The position numbers were made by a program, and so were the translations under genes. From Sphingomonas brevis (GTDB lineage Bacteria; Pseudomonadota; Alphaproteobacteria; Sphingomonadales; Sphingomonadaceae), in the NCBI RefSeq assembly GCF_023516505.1, contig NZ_JAMGBB010000001.1:1178001-1242000 (forward strand): 64,000 nt of DNA, in the 5' to 3' direction. Below are positions 25,475 to 33,346 of the stretch, in pieces. Below the pieces are notes generated by a model. That model was not told where the DNA came from and did no database searches. It worked only from the letters and a program-made list of their open reading frames with translations. Position 1 is the stretch's first letter, and each line of letters starts with the position of its first letter.

Positions 25475-26548
25475 ATGAAACAGCTTCACGATCTGGCCCA
25501 GGCGCAATCGCTTGCGTTGGCGATCGTCGACACGTTGAAGGAACCCTTCCTTGTCCTTGACGACAGGATGTATCTTCTCGCCGGAAGCCGCTGCTTTTAC
25601 GAGGTGTTCGACGAGGATCCTGCAAAGGCCCATGGGCGATCCCTGTTCGACCTCTCCGGCGGGCGATGGGATATTCCGGGCCTACGCCAGCTGCTCGCGG
25701 CGGTGCTCCCCGAGCATGCGGCGATGGAAAGCTTCGAGTTCGAGCAGGATTTCGCCAGGCTTGGCAAACGCACTTTCCAGCTCAACGCCCTTCCAATCCG
25801 AGACGAGGGGGGCGTCAGCCACATGGTCCTGCTGGCGATCAAGGATATCACCGAAAGGCGCATCGCCGAGCAGGAAAAGCAGAAGCTGCTGGAACATACC
25901 GAAGAACTGCTCGAGCAGCAGAGAACCTTGCTGCGCGAAATGCAGCACCGGATCGCTAACAGCCTTCAGATCATCGCCAGCATACTGCTGCTCAAAGCGG
26001 GTTCGGTGTCGTCCGAGGAGACCAAGAACGAGCTGCGCGCAGCGCACCAGCGGGTGATGTCGGTCGCTGCCGTCCAGAGCCATCTAAACGCGTCCGAGGG
26101 CATCGAGGAAATCGAAATGGGTCCTTATCTGGCGAAGCTGAGCGCGGGGCTGGCTTCGTCAATGGTAGGGCCCAAGCAGGATGTCGAAATTGTCGCGGCA
26201 GCCAACGACGGCACGTTACCCAGCAGTCACGCTGTCAGTGTCGGCCTGATCGTTACCGAGTTGATCATGAACGCCATCAAATATGCATTTCCACAGGCCC
26301 GCACATCGGCGCGCATCCGCGTAACGTTTGAAAAGGCTCGGTCAGATTGGAAGCTGACGGTGTCCGACAATGGCGGCGGCCGATTGCTGGGCGAGAATTC
26401 AAATAGCTCAATCGGCCTCGGTACAGCCCTGATCGCGGCACTGGCGAAGCAGCTCGACGCTCAGATTTCGGAAACTTCATCACCCACGGGTCTAGCCGTG
26501 GCGGTAACCCGCTCGACGTTCGAATCCCACTTGCCCGTTGCCGCCTGA
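25475..26548 (+). CDS. PAS-domain sensor histidine kinase (HisKA_2/HWE-like)
   Basis: 357 aa, no membrane helix, so cytoplasmic. A PAS domain (about 15-130) lacks the LOV cysteine motif. A short coiled linker is followed by a HisKA_2-type dimerisation domain with phosphoacceptor His158 (REMQHRIANSLQIIASILLL), then an ATPase domain with N-box TELIMNAIKYAF, DNGGG (298-302) and GLGTAL. Kinases of this class often feed the alphaproteobacterial general stress response (PhyR/EcfG); no partner response regulator is in the window. The ATG has TGGAGC upstream. Confidence 0.9.
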   Translation: MKQLHDLAQAQSLALAIVDTLKEPFLVLDDRMYLLAGSRCFYEVFDEDPAKAHGRSLFDLSGGRWDIPGLRQLLAAVLPEHAAMESFEFEQDFARLGKRTFQLNALPIRDEGGVSHMVLLAIKDITERRIAEQEKQKLLEHTEELLEQQRTLLREMQHRIANSLQIIASILLLKAGSVSSEETKNELRAAHQRVMSVAAVQSHLNASEGIEEIEMGPYLAKLSAGLASSMVGPKQDVEIVAAANDGTLPSSHAVSVGLIVTELIMNAIKYAFPQARTSARIRVTFEKARSDWKLTVSDNGGGRLLGENSNSSIGLGTALIAALAKQLDAQISETSSPTGLAVAVTRSTFESHLPVAA

Positions 26549-26583
26549 AACGAAGAAGGACGCCCGACCGAAATCGGGCGTCC
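26549..26583 (-). terminator. Rho-independent terminator for the cold-shock gene
   Basis: Arms GGACGCCCGA (26558-26567) and TCGGGCGTCC (26574-26583) pair perfectly over 10 bp. Read on the minus strand the stem is followed by a T-rich run (TTCTTCGTTT), suited to ending the minus-strand cold-shock transcript. Confidence 0.75.
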
Positions 26584-26613
26584 CTCCGCGCGACGAATTT
26601 TTCAGATCGCGGC

Positions 26614-26823
26614 TTAGATGGTCGCGAGGTTCAGCGCGCAGGGACGACTCTCCTTGGAGGTCCCAACGTCATAGGACAGACGCTGGCCGACCGTCGGGAC
26701 ACTATCATTTTCCCACGAGAATGCGCTGCGCTCGAAGCCAAGCATGTCACCGCCAGTTTCCGGCTTGATTTCGCCGAGGCCCTTGATGGCGTCAAATGAC
26801 TTCACGGTTCCAAAATACTTCAT
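26614..26823 (-). CDS. Divergent cold-shock-domain protein
   Basis: 69 aa, the size of a single cold-shock domain. It starts MKYFGTVKSFDAIKGLGEIKP and has AAGGAA before the ATG. The RNP motifs that normally bind nucleic acid are altered: KGFGFI is replaced by KGLGEI and the VFVHIS-like stretch by MLGFERSA, removing key aromatic residues. It may bind RNA weakly or differently. An upstream in-frame Met (26844) is rejected. The 180-bp 5' region is relatively AT-rich, as is common for cold-shock leaders. Confidence 0.85.
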   Translation of the reverse strand: MKYFGTVKSFDAIKGLGEIKPETGGDMLGFERSAFSWENDSVPTVGQRLSYDVGTSKESRPCALNLATI

Positions 26824-27003
26824 GGTGAGTTCCTTTGTTGGCACGCGCCGAGATTGGCGCCCTGCCGCTAGGAGACGTTAAGGAGGGAGGTAGGTGCGAC
26901 TTAGCGCCCAAGACCGTCGTTTTCGACTGGTAGCAACGTCAAGTTAACACAGCATCGCTCTTTTGCAAGGTAAATCTTGAAATAAATCAAAGAGTATTAT
27001 TTC

Positions 27004-27306
27004 ATGTCTATAGAATTCTTCGGACTAGATATTATTTTAATAACGACTGGATCCTTTTTATACTTAAATTTGTTAGATCATCGAATGCAAAGCGCTAGCT
27101 ATATAATCGCCTTGATCGGCACCTTGGTCCTTCTCGCATCGGGAGCCGCATGGTGGAACGCCTCTCGCCAGCGGGAATTCGCACATATTGCGGGGCGCCT
27201 CGAACAAGACAGTCGCCGCGCGAATTTGGCGGCAATCGCAACTGTGGCAGCGTTTAGCCTCAGCGTGGTGGGAGCGATCTTGGCGATAATCGGTTGGCTT
27301 CGTTAG
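27004..27306 (+). CDS. Small three-helix membrane protein, unknown
   Basis: 100 aa with three predicted membrane helices: residues about 7-25, 31-50 and 77-98. A polar amphipathic stretch (WNASRQREFAHIAGRLEQDSRRAN) lies between the second and third. No family recognised. The first 25 codons and the 60 bp upstream are clearly AT-rich (ATATTATTTTAATAACG) against the high-GC surroundings, suggesting a separate origin. It lies between the cold-shock gene and the nuclease-like pair. Confidence 0.65.
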   Translation: MSIEFFGLDIILITTGSFLYLNLLDHRMQSASYIIALIGTLVLLASGAAWWNASRQREFAHIAGRLEQDSRRANLAAIATVAAFSLSVVGAILAIIGWLR

Positions 27307-27339
27307 ACGATTGAGCGGGCAGAATGACCTTGCATTCCT

Positions 27340-27369
27340 AATGTCCGCTTTCCACCCATAACGGTCACA
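27340..27369 (+). repeat. Hairpin repeat, copy E
   Basis: Left arm AATGTCCGC, loop TTTCCACCCATA, right arm ACGGTCACA. It lies in the convergent gap between the small membrane protein and the nuclease-like pair. Confidence 0.8.
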
Positions 27370-27410
27370 AATTGTCGTTTAGATCAACGAACTGAGGTGC
27401 CACGCGCCGC

Positions 27411-28151
27411 TTATGGGCGGTAGGCGCCAAGTACCGCGGCGGCATGTTCCAAGGCTGCGCCATCGGCGCCGGACAGCCAATCGCAATAGCTCGTGAAGCT
27501 GAAGCCAACCTCATCGCCATCAACTCGCTCGGCAAAGTCCCTTAATTCGGCGCGATGCCGGAGGTGATCGTCATGGGGAATAATTTGGGATTCACGGGCC
27601 TCCGGCTCGGCAAATACGTAGACGAGGTGAGGTTTCAAGCCTTGGCGTCGCCCTTCGGTGGTCAAGCCATAGGCATGTTTGATGAGCTGCGCCGCATCGA
27701 GATGACGATAGGCCAGATCGCCATTCGCCAGCATGTCCCGCAGGGTTGAATATCGGTCCATCCCGCTCCCCCAGTCATATTCGCGGAAAGCCGGCGAGAA
27801 GCTGACAAGCTTGCGATCCCGGAAGGGCTCGAACCTCTTCGATTCGACGCCAGCAAGATGCGTCTCGGTCACGACGATTGCGTCGAGCCAGGGGTGCCTT
27901 CCGCCGCTCCATGGGAATCGTGCGCAATATTCGACCTCCACTCGCATTGCCGGCCACGCACCCTCGATGCCCGGAAGCGGCGGAAGCAGCGCCGGGCGTT
28001 CAATGAACCAGCCAAATGTGTTGGCAGCCAATGCCGCCGAACTCTCGGGGTGGGCGAATTTTCCACTATCAATCTCATTGCCGCCCGCCAGGCACATTCG
28101 CGCCCGAATATGGTCTTCGGGTACGCCCGGCAGGAAAAGTCCCAAGGTCAC
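27411..28151 (-). CDS. PD-(D/E)XK nuclease-like protein (second gene of pair)
   Basis: 246 aa. A candidate PD-(D/E)XK site is visible: Asp90 in HPWLDAIVVTE, then Glu103-Ser-Lys105 in AGVESKRFEPF, with an upstream Glu in RVEVEYCARFP. The strand order fits a restriction-endonuclease core. The region after it (DLAYRHLDAAQLIKHAYGL, LVYVFAEPEA) resembles uncharacterised proteins sometimes labelled PGN_0703-like restriction endonucleases; that match is from memory. Its start overlaps the upstream gene by 4 bases (ATGA). No methylase or helicase is nearby, so a restriction role is not established. Confidence 0.65.
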   Translation of the reverse strand: MTLGLFLPGVPEDHIRARMCLAGGNEIDSGKFAHPESSAALAANTFGWFIERPALLPPLPGIEGAWPAMRVEVEYCARFPWSGGRHPWLDAIVVTETHLAGVESKRFEPFRDRKLVSFSPAFREYDWGSGMDRYSTLRDMLANGDLAYRHLDAAQLIKHAYGLTTEGRRQGLKPHLVYVFAEPEARESQIIPHDDHLRHRAELRDFAERVDGDEVGFSFTSYCDWLSGADGAALEHAAAVLGAYRP

Positions 28152-28942
28152 CTTGGAAACAGCCGGTGCGGCGATGTGAGAAGGTCGAGGAGCGGTTGGG
28201 GAGGCGGCATTTCCGCGGGCCGGATTCGATCATCAAGGAGCAGGAAGGAAAAGGACATTGCGATCCCGTGCGAACGGCCCAGCGCAGCAATGCCTTGATC
28301 GAACGAGCGTTCGACATCTGCAAGCGAATAGCGCTCGTAATAGCCTGTCGGCGCCAGCACGCTCAGGCCGATCTCGGTGGCCTCGAGCAAAGGGCTGACC
28401 CTTTTTGGCCTGTCGTTTCGGGCGATCAGCCAGAGGCAACAATAACCGACGATCTCGACCGCCGCGTAAAGCGGCGTGTCGCTGGCGATTTTGAGCTCGA
28501 TCAATTCAAAATGCTGAGCGCTATGTCGTCTGACGAGATCGATGGCCCGGCGCCCGTCACCAGCACCAGGGATCAAGCCTGAAGCGACCGGGATCTGGTT
28601 TGCCCAGTCCGATCTCCCAAGTTCAAGGCAGGCGGCGGCGATGGCGCGTTCGACAACAACTTCCGGGCTACGATTGTGCGAGGAGATCTGAGGCTGGAGA
28701 CTGTGCCAGCGCCAGTTCTGCTTGGATCGATCTTTATTCCCCGTTGCCCCCGCCACGTCGTAGTTCCGCGAGATCAGATCGAAGATTTCGCGGACCAGCG
28801 ATTGGCCGTCAATTGAAGCCAGTCCGACCAGCGCCGAACGATGACGCAAGTTCAACACCCCCAGCCGGTTGGCGACCGCGTCCGCGACACCATCGAGGAG
28901 GGAGCGGGGCGTTCGACGAGGAGGCCCTGGCCACGACATCAT
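28148..28942 (-). CDS. PD-(D/E)XK nuclease-like protein (first gene of pair)
   Basis: 264 aa, unnamed. The central part has the classic layout: Glu99 in a helix (VVVERAIAAACLEL), Asp135 in GDGRRAIDLVRR, Glu149-Leu-Lys151 in FELIELKIASDTP, then a helix PLYAAVEIVGYC. This suggests an active nuclease fold. The protein is cytoplasmic with no membrane helix. It is coupled to the next gene by a 4-base overlap, and copy F of the hairpin lies 21 bp upstream of its start. The SD is weak. Confidence 0.65.
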   Translation of the reverse strand: MMSWPGPPRRTPRSLLDGVADAVANRLGVLNLRHRSALVGLASIDGQSLVREIFDLISRNYDVAGATGNKDRSKQNWRWHSLQPQISSHNRSPEVVVERAIAAACLELGRSDWANQIPVASGLIPGAGDGRRAIDLVRRHSAQHFELIELKIASDTPLYAAVEIVGYCCLWLIARNDRPKRVSPLLEATEIGLSVLAPTGYYERYSLADVERSFDQGIAALGRSHGIAMSFSFLLLDDRIRPAEMPPPQPLLDLLTSPHRLFPR

Positions 28943-28962
28943 CCGCTGATGCTATTTCAGCT

Positions 28963-28992
28963 AACGACCACTTTCCACCCATTGCGGGCACT
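28963..28992 (+). repeat. Hairpin repeat, copy F
   Basis: Left arm AACGACCAC, loop TTTCCACCCATT, right arm GCGGGCACT. It lies between the nuclease-like pair (5' side) and the second TIR-TPR gene (3' side). Confidence 0.8.
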
Positions 28993-29005
28993 TGCATATC
29001 CGACA

Positions 29006-31285
29006 TCAGGTTTGCGGGGGCAATTGGCCCCGCATGGCCAGGACCCTGGCGCGCTCCTTCGCAATCCTCGCATCCATTCGTCGCTGAATTTCAGTGTAGC
29101 GAGGATCACCACGCAATTTATCGAACTGGGGCCAGTCCGATAGGCTGCCCGAGTAATATTGGCCAAGCCAGCCGCGCGTAACAGCCTTGCTGAGCCAGCT
29201 GAAGGCGCGACTGTCGCTGCGCAGGGCGAACAGGCTCGCCTGCCACAGCTCCGGCTCGCCAGGCGCATCATCAGGGGACCGGTAAGGCGACGCTAGTTGC
29301 TGTGTCAGGTTACGTTGGACGCAGCCCAGAATGTGTGCGCTTTCAGATGCTCGTCCTTGGCGCTCCAACGCCATCGCGATGAACGGAGCGAAATTTGGAG
29401 TCCGAACACAGAGATCACGCAAGTCTGGCGGTCGGACATCATAGACTTGGGCGATCGCGGGCCAATCGCGTGCGCGGGCAAGCGAGAAGATCGCGTACTC
29501 GAACTTATTTGCGGACCAAGACTTGGCTCCATCACGAAGCGCGCGTGCCCTAAGGGCACCGCGGTCGTCTGCAAGAAAGAGCTGAAGATAGGGAGAGAGC
29601 CCGGCGCGGTATCGGGCTTCCTGCTCGTCGAAGCCGAGCAAATTGAATTGCATCGCCAACCACTCAGTTTGGTAAGGTAGCTGCGGATCAAGGGCGAGGC
29701 CTCGCAGCCGTGCCGCAATTGCTTCGGACTCATTGCCGAGCAAGCTGTTTGCGAAGCCACGGAAGCGCCATGCCTGCGCTTTGTCGCCACCTCGCCGAAC
29801 GTATGTGTCGATGGCGCGAAACGCCGCTTCGCCTTGCCCAGATGCGGCAAGTGAGGCGACGTAGCGATTGACCATTGCGGACGACAGTGGATCGATTTCG
29901 ACGCCCAAGCGATATTGGTCAAATGCTTCGTCGTTACGACCAAGAAGATTGAGGTCGATCCCGAGATTGTTTCGAATTGATGATCGGCTTGGGTCTAGCA
30001 CAATGGCCTTCCTCAAAGGTGCAAAGGAGGCGGGAGGAAGCAAGGCCAGCCCGAGGGCGGCATAGCCATCCGCTTGGTTGGGAGCGAGGCGGATTGCCTG
30101 TTGAGCATGGCTGACTGCCACGCGACGCGCCTTGTCGACCGGAATGGTGCCATAAGAATATGGGTCGTCGGCCAGGAGCCAAGTCGTTGCAGCCAAGAGG
30201 GCATGCCCCGGCGCATAATCTTGGTGAGAGTCAACGATTTGACGAGCAATGTGCCAAGCCTGTGTGAGCGTTTCTCTTTTGGGTTCGCGCATTAGGGCGC
30301 GCGCTGCGAGATATGATTGGTAGGCATCAACACTGGTGACTGGAGCTTCCTTGACGGCGCTTTCGAAAAATGTGCCTCTCAGCCGCTTCACAACTGCAGC
30401 GGCAATTTGATCTTGAACGGCGAAGACATCTCCGAGACTGCCGTGATATTCTTCCTCCCACAGCCGTGAGCCATCGGAAGTGTCGATCAGCCGCACGTTC
30501 ATTCGCAACCGATTGCCATCGGATCGGGCGCTCCCTTCAAGCAAATGAGTGACGCCCAGCGAAGCGCGGATGACCTTTGGATCTGCGTCGCGTGCGATTT
30601 GCCGAGCTGAGCTGCGACCCAGCACCTTTATGCCCTTCTCCGATGCCAAAGTGCTCAAGATTTCTTCTGCGACGCCTTCTGCGAAATAGGCCTTGTCGTG
30701 CGTCGGCGACAGGTCCTCGAACGGAAGGACGGCAATTTGAGGCGGCGGACGCGCAATCGCCACCCGCCAGGCAATCAGACTTCCTGCGCCGAGCAGGAAA
30801 AGGATGCCGACAACAATGCCGAAGATGTGCCGCCTCGTAAGCCCCCGAAGTCCGAACGATCGTGCCTTCGGTTGCTCGCTTGCTGCCACTGGCTCGCCAC
30901 CGGCAACCTCATGTATGCATTCGACTATACGCGCGATCCGTGGGTCATCCCCATCGCCGCGCCACCTCGAAAGGTCGACACCCTGCCGCTCGCCGAAGAA
31001 TAACGGCGGCTTGCAGGACTCCACAAAAACCTGGATCAACCGTCCATCGTCGCGCGCCACGCGGGCTTCGGACCGCACATTCTCGCTTGAGACGCTTGCA
31101 GGTGACCAGCACACGATGACTGCCTTGGCGGCCCTAAGCGCCTGCTCAATAGTGGCTTCCCATGGCGCCGACGGCGGGATGTCTTCGTCCCACCAGACGT
31201 CGAGTCCGGTCTCGCGCAGCGCAGCGACCAGATTGCCCACGCGCGTGGCATCCTCGCGTTTGTAGGACAGGAAAACGTCCACCAT
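29006..31285 (-). CDS. Membrane TIR-domain / TolB-FlgO-like / TPR protein (paralogue 2)
   Basis: 759 aa. TIR domain 2-128 (VDVFLSYKREDATR, LDVWWDEDIPP) with a Glu in VRSEARVA (Glu73) at the usual NADase position. Basic residues precede one membrane helix at about 154-174. Next comes a TolB/FlgO-like domain (IAVLPFEDLSPTHDKAYFAEG, LLEGSARSDGNRLRMNVRLID, VFAVQDQIAAAV), then multiple TPR repeats. The same C-terminal module is used by CadC-like regulators and TPR adenylate cyclases; here a TIR domain replaces the catalytic or DNA-binding part. GGGGG lies five bases before the ATG. Hairpin copies F and G bracket the gene. Confidence 0.9.
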   Translation of the reverse strand: MVDVFLSYKREDATRVGNLVAALRETGLDVWWDEDIPPSAPWEATIEQALRAAKAVIVCWSPASVSSENVRSEARVARDDGRLIQVFVESCKPPLFFGERQGVDLSRWRGDGDDPRIARIVECIHEVAGGEPVAASEQPKARSFGLRGLTRRHIFGIVVGILFLLGAGSLIAWRVAIARPPPQIAVLPFEDLSPTHDKAYFAEGVAEEILSTLASEKGIKVLGRSSARQIARDADPKVIRASLGVTHLLEGSARSDGNRLRMNVRLIDTSDGSRLWEEEYHGSLGDVFAVQDQIAAAVVKRLRGTFFESAVKEAPVTSVDAYQSYLAARALMREPKRETLTQAWHIARQIVDSHQDYAPGHALLAATTWLLADDPYSYGTIPVDKARRVAVSHAQQAIRLAPNQADGYAALGLALLPPASFAPLRKAIVLDPSRSSIRNNLGIDLNLLGRNDEAFDQYRLGVEIDPLSSAMVNRYVASLAASGQGEAAFRAIDTYVRRGGDKAQAWRFRGFANSLLGNESEAIAARLRGLALDPQLPYQTEWLAMQFNLLGFDEQEARYRAGLSPYLQLFLADDRGALRARALRDGAKSWSANKFEYAIFSLARARDWPAIAQVYDVRPPDLRDLCVRTPNFAPFIAMALERQGRASESAHILGCVQRNLTQQLASPYRSPDDAPGEPELWQASLFALRSDSRAFSWLSKAVTRGWLGQYYSGSLSDWPQFDKLRGDPRYTEIQRRMDARIAKERARVLAMRGQLPPQT

Positions 31286-31357
31286 GCAGCCCCCGCAGAG
31301 CTGGGCCGATGCTAGCTCGCTTTACAAGGGGCAGCAACGCCTACGGGCCGCCTATCT

Positions 31358-31387
31358 AACGACCACTTTCCACCCATTGCGATCATT
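31358..31387 (+). repeat. Hairpin repeat, copy G
   Basis: Left arm AACGACCAC, loop TTTCCACCCATT, right arm GCGATCATT. It lies in the divergent gap between the second TIR-TPR gene and the M20 peptidase gene. Confidence 0.8.
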
Positions 31388-31431
31388 ACGGCTGGGTGTG
31401 ATATGCCGGTGCCAGAACGGGGGCCGTGCAG

Positions 31432-32943
31432 ATGCGATCAGGTGTCGTGGCAGTCAGCATGGCAATGCTGGCGTGGACAGGTCAGGCTCATGGTTCCGAC
31501 CTGAAAGCCGATGTCCAGGCGTGGCGATCCGCCCATGAGCGACAGATTATCAACCACCTCACCGAGTTGACCGCGATCCCGAGTGTCGCTGCCCGACCTG
31601 ACGGGCTTGCGAAGATGGCAACGAGGCTGGAAGCTGAACTGAAGGCTCGCGGCTTCGCGGCGCGGCTCCTGCCGGGACCGGCCGGGTCGCCGCCAGCGGT
31701 GTTCGGCAGCTTGGATACGGCCGGCGCGAAACGCACCGTTGTCTTCTACGCCCATTATGATGGACAGCCGGTGGACCCTGCAACGTGGCGCACGGACCCT
31801 TTCGATCCAGTCATGAAGGCGGGGCCCGGCGCTCAGGCAGCGACGATTGACTGGCAAGGCAGGGCGCCGCCCTACGATCCGGAATGGCGCCTGTTCGGTC
31901 GCGCGGCCAGCGACGACAAATCGTCGATCGTCGCCTTTCTCGCGGCATTCGATGCGCTTCGCGCGAAAGGGCAAAAGCCGGCCATCAACATCAAGGTCTT
32001 CTGGGAGGGCGAAGAGGAACTAAACTCGCCGGGGTTGCGGTCAACGCTCGAGACCAACCGCGATTTGCTCAAGGCCGATCTCTGGTTGATTGGCGACGGC
32101 CCGCTCCACCAATCGAGATCGCCCACGCTCTATTTCGGCGCGCGCGGGAATGTTGATGTAGAGGCGACGGTCTACGGTCCGTCACGGCCGCTACACAGTG
32201 GACATTATGGAAACTGGGCGCCCAATCCGGCGATGCTCGCGGTCGAGCTGATTTCGGAACTTCGCGATCCGGATGGCCGAATTCTCATTCCCGACTTCAG
32301 TGCGGACGTGCGTGCGGCAAGCCCTGCCGAGCGGGCGGCGATCGATCATCTGCCATCGGTCGAGGAGGAATTGCGCGAGGAATATTCCCTTGGCCGGACC
32401 GAAGGCACCGAGGGGCTCGCCGCAAGCACCATGCGACCGGCGCTCAACATAGTCGGCCTTCGCGCCGGTGATGGCGCGCGGGCAATACCCTCCCAGGCCA
32501 TGGTCTCAATGGATTTCAGGCTGGTGCCCGATCAGACGCCTGAGCGGGTGAAGGACCAAGTCGAGGCCTATCTGACGTCCAAGGGATGGAAGGTCATCCA
32601 CGGCGACCCTGATGCCGCGACCCGGCGAGCCAATGGAAAGCTGGTCAAGCTCGATTGGCGTGGAGGTTATCCCGCCCTTCGCACGCCCATGGACGCCCCT
32701 TTTGCCAAGGCAGTGATCGCGACGGTCGGCGACGCCGCGGGCCGGCGCCCCGCCGTTCTTCCGACGATGGGCGGCAGCGTTCCAATCTATCTATTCTCTG
32801 ATGTGCTGAAAGCGCCGATCGTCGTGCTACCCATCGCCAACCACGACAATAATCAGCACGCGCCCAACGAGAATGCGCGCATTCAGAATCTTTGGGATGG
32901 GATCGTCACCTACGCTTATCTGATGACCAGGCTCGACTGGTAG
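31432..32943 (+). CDS. Exported M20-family metallopeptidase
   Basis: 503 aa. A signal peptide (MAMLAWTGQAHGSD) precedes an M20 dipeptidase/carboxypeptidase-like catalytic domain. Metal-site motifs are HYDGQPVDP, GRAASDDKS, FWEGEEELNS and the C-terminal NHDNNQHAPNEN, with a dimerisation insert between. It should hydrolyse small peptides or amides in the periplasm. The ATG at 31432 is preferred over the GTG at 31426 because GGGGG lies eight bases before it. It lies between two TIR-TPR genes with hairpin repeats at each end. Confidence 0.9.
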   Translation: MRSGVVAVSMAMLAWTGQAHGSDLKADVQAWRSAHERQIINHLTELTAIPSVAARPDGLAKMATRLEAELKARGFAARLLPGPAGSPPAVFGSLDTAGAKRTVVFYAHYDGQPVDPATWRTDPFDPVMKAGPGAQAATIDWQGRAPPYDPEWRLFGRAASDDKSSIVAFLAAFDALRAKGQKPAINIKVFWEGEEELNSPGLRSTLETNRDLLKADLWLIGDGPLHQSRSPTLYFGARGNVDVEATVYGPSRPLHSGHYGNWAPNPAMLAVELISELRDPDGRILIPDFSADVRAASPAERAAIDHLPSVEEELREEYSLGRTEGTEGLAASTMRPALNIVGLRAGDGARAIPSQAMVSMDFRLVPDQTPERVKDQVEAYLTSKGWKVIHGDPDAATRRANGKLVKLDWRGGYPALRTPMDAPFAKAVIATVGDAAGRRPAVLPTMGGSVPIYLFSDVLKAPIVVLPIANHDNNQHAPNENARIQNLWDGIVTYAYLMTRLDW

Positions 32944-32957
32944 GGCGCTCCGATGCA

Positions 32958-32987
32958 GTACCCGCTTTCCACTCCTTGCGGTCATCA
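32958..32987 (+). repeat. Hairpin repeat, copy H
   Basis: The left arm is decayed (GTACCCGC); the loop reads TTTCCACTCCTT and the right arm GCGGTCATC is intact. It lies 15 bp after the M20 peptidase stop. Confidence 0.7.
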
Positions 32988-33010
32988 AAAGCGGGTGCGA
33001 TGCTTCGCAG

Positions 33011-33292
33011 ATGGGTAGAATGGTTTGCGTCGCATTCTTCGTATTGGCCGCGCCTGGCGCGTGCGCCGATGCTCCACCAGCTCCTGATGCTCAACGGTCA
33101 ATTGCTCAACGCTCGTGCTCGGCAGAAATTGGTGTTTCAGCGTCAGCCGCGCTGGTTGGACAATGCGTTCAAGTTTCGCCTGCGACGCATCCGCCGTGCA
33201 ACGCTCAAAACTCATGCACCATGATCCGCGACGAGATAAAACGGGGCTGCGATTTCGTTGGAGATGGGAAGCCTACGTTCTGCGGAACTTAA
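33011..33292 (+). CDS. Small secreted cysteine-containing protein, unknown
   Basis: 93 aa. A signal peptide (MVCVAFFVLAAPGACA) is followed by a short mature part with paired cysteines in PPCNAQNSC and GCDFVG...FC. Similar short proteins with an SPATHPPCN-like motif recur in sphingomonads (from memory). The SD is weak, and the start could be the Met at residue 4 (33020). The stop codon overlaps the first bases of hairpin copy I, and copy H lies just upstream. Confidence 0.6.
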   Translation: MGRMVCVAFFVLAAPGACADAPPAPDAQRSIAQRSCSAEIGVSASAALVGQCVQVSPATHPPCNAQNSCTMIRDEIKRGCDFVGDGKPTFCGT

Positions 33293-33320
33293 TGACCGCT
33301 TTCGGCCCAATGCGGGCACA
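33291..33320 (+). repeat. Hairpin repeat, copy I
   Basis: Left arm AATGACCGC, loop TTTCGGCCCAAT, right arm GCGGGCACA. Its first bases fall inside the stop codon of the small secreted protein; it lies 27 bp 3' of the third TIR-TPR gene. Confidence 0.8.
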
Positions 33321-33346
33321 GGCCCGGATTGGCAGTGACGCGCAAA

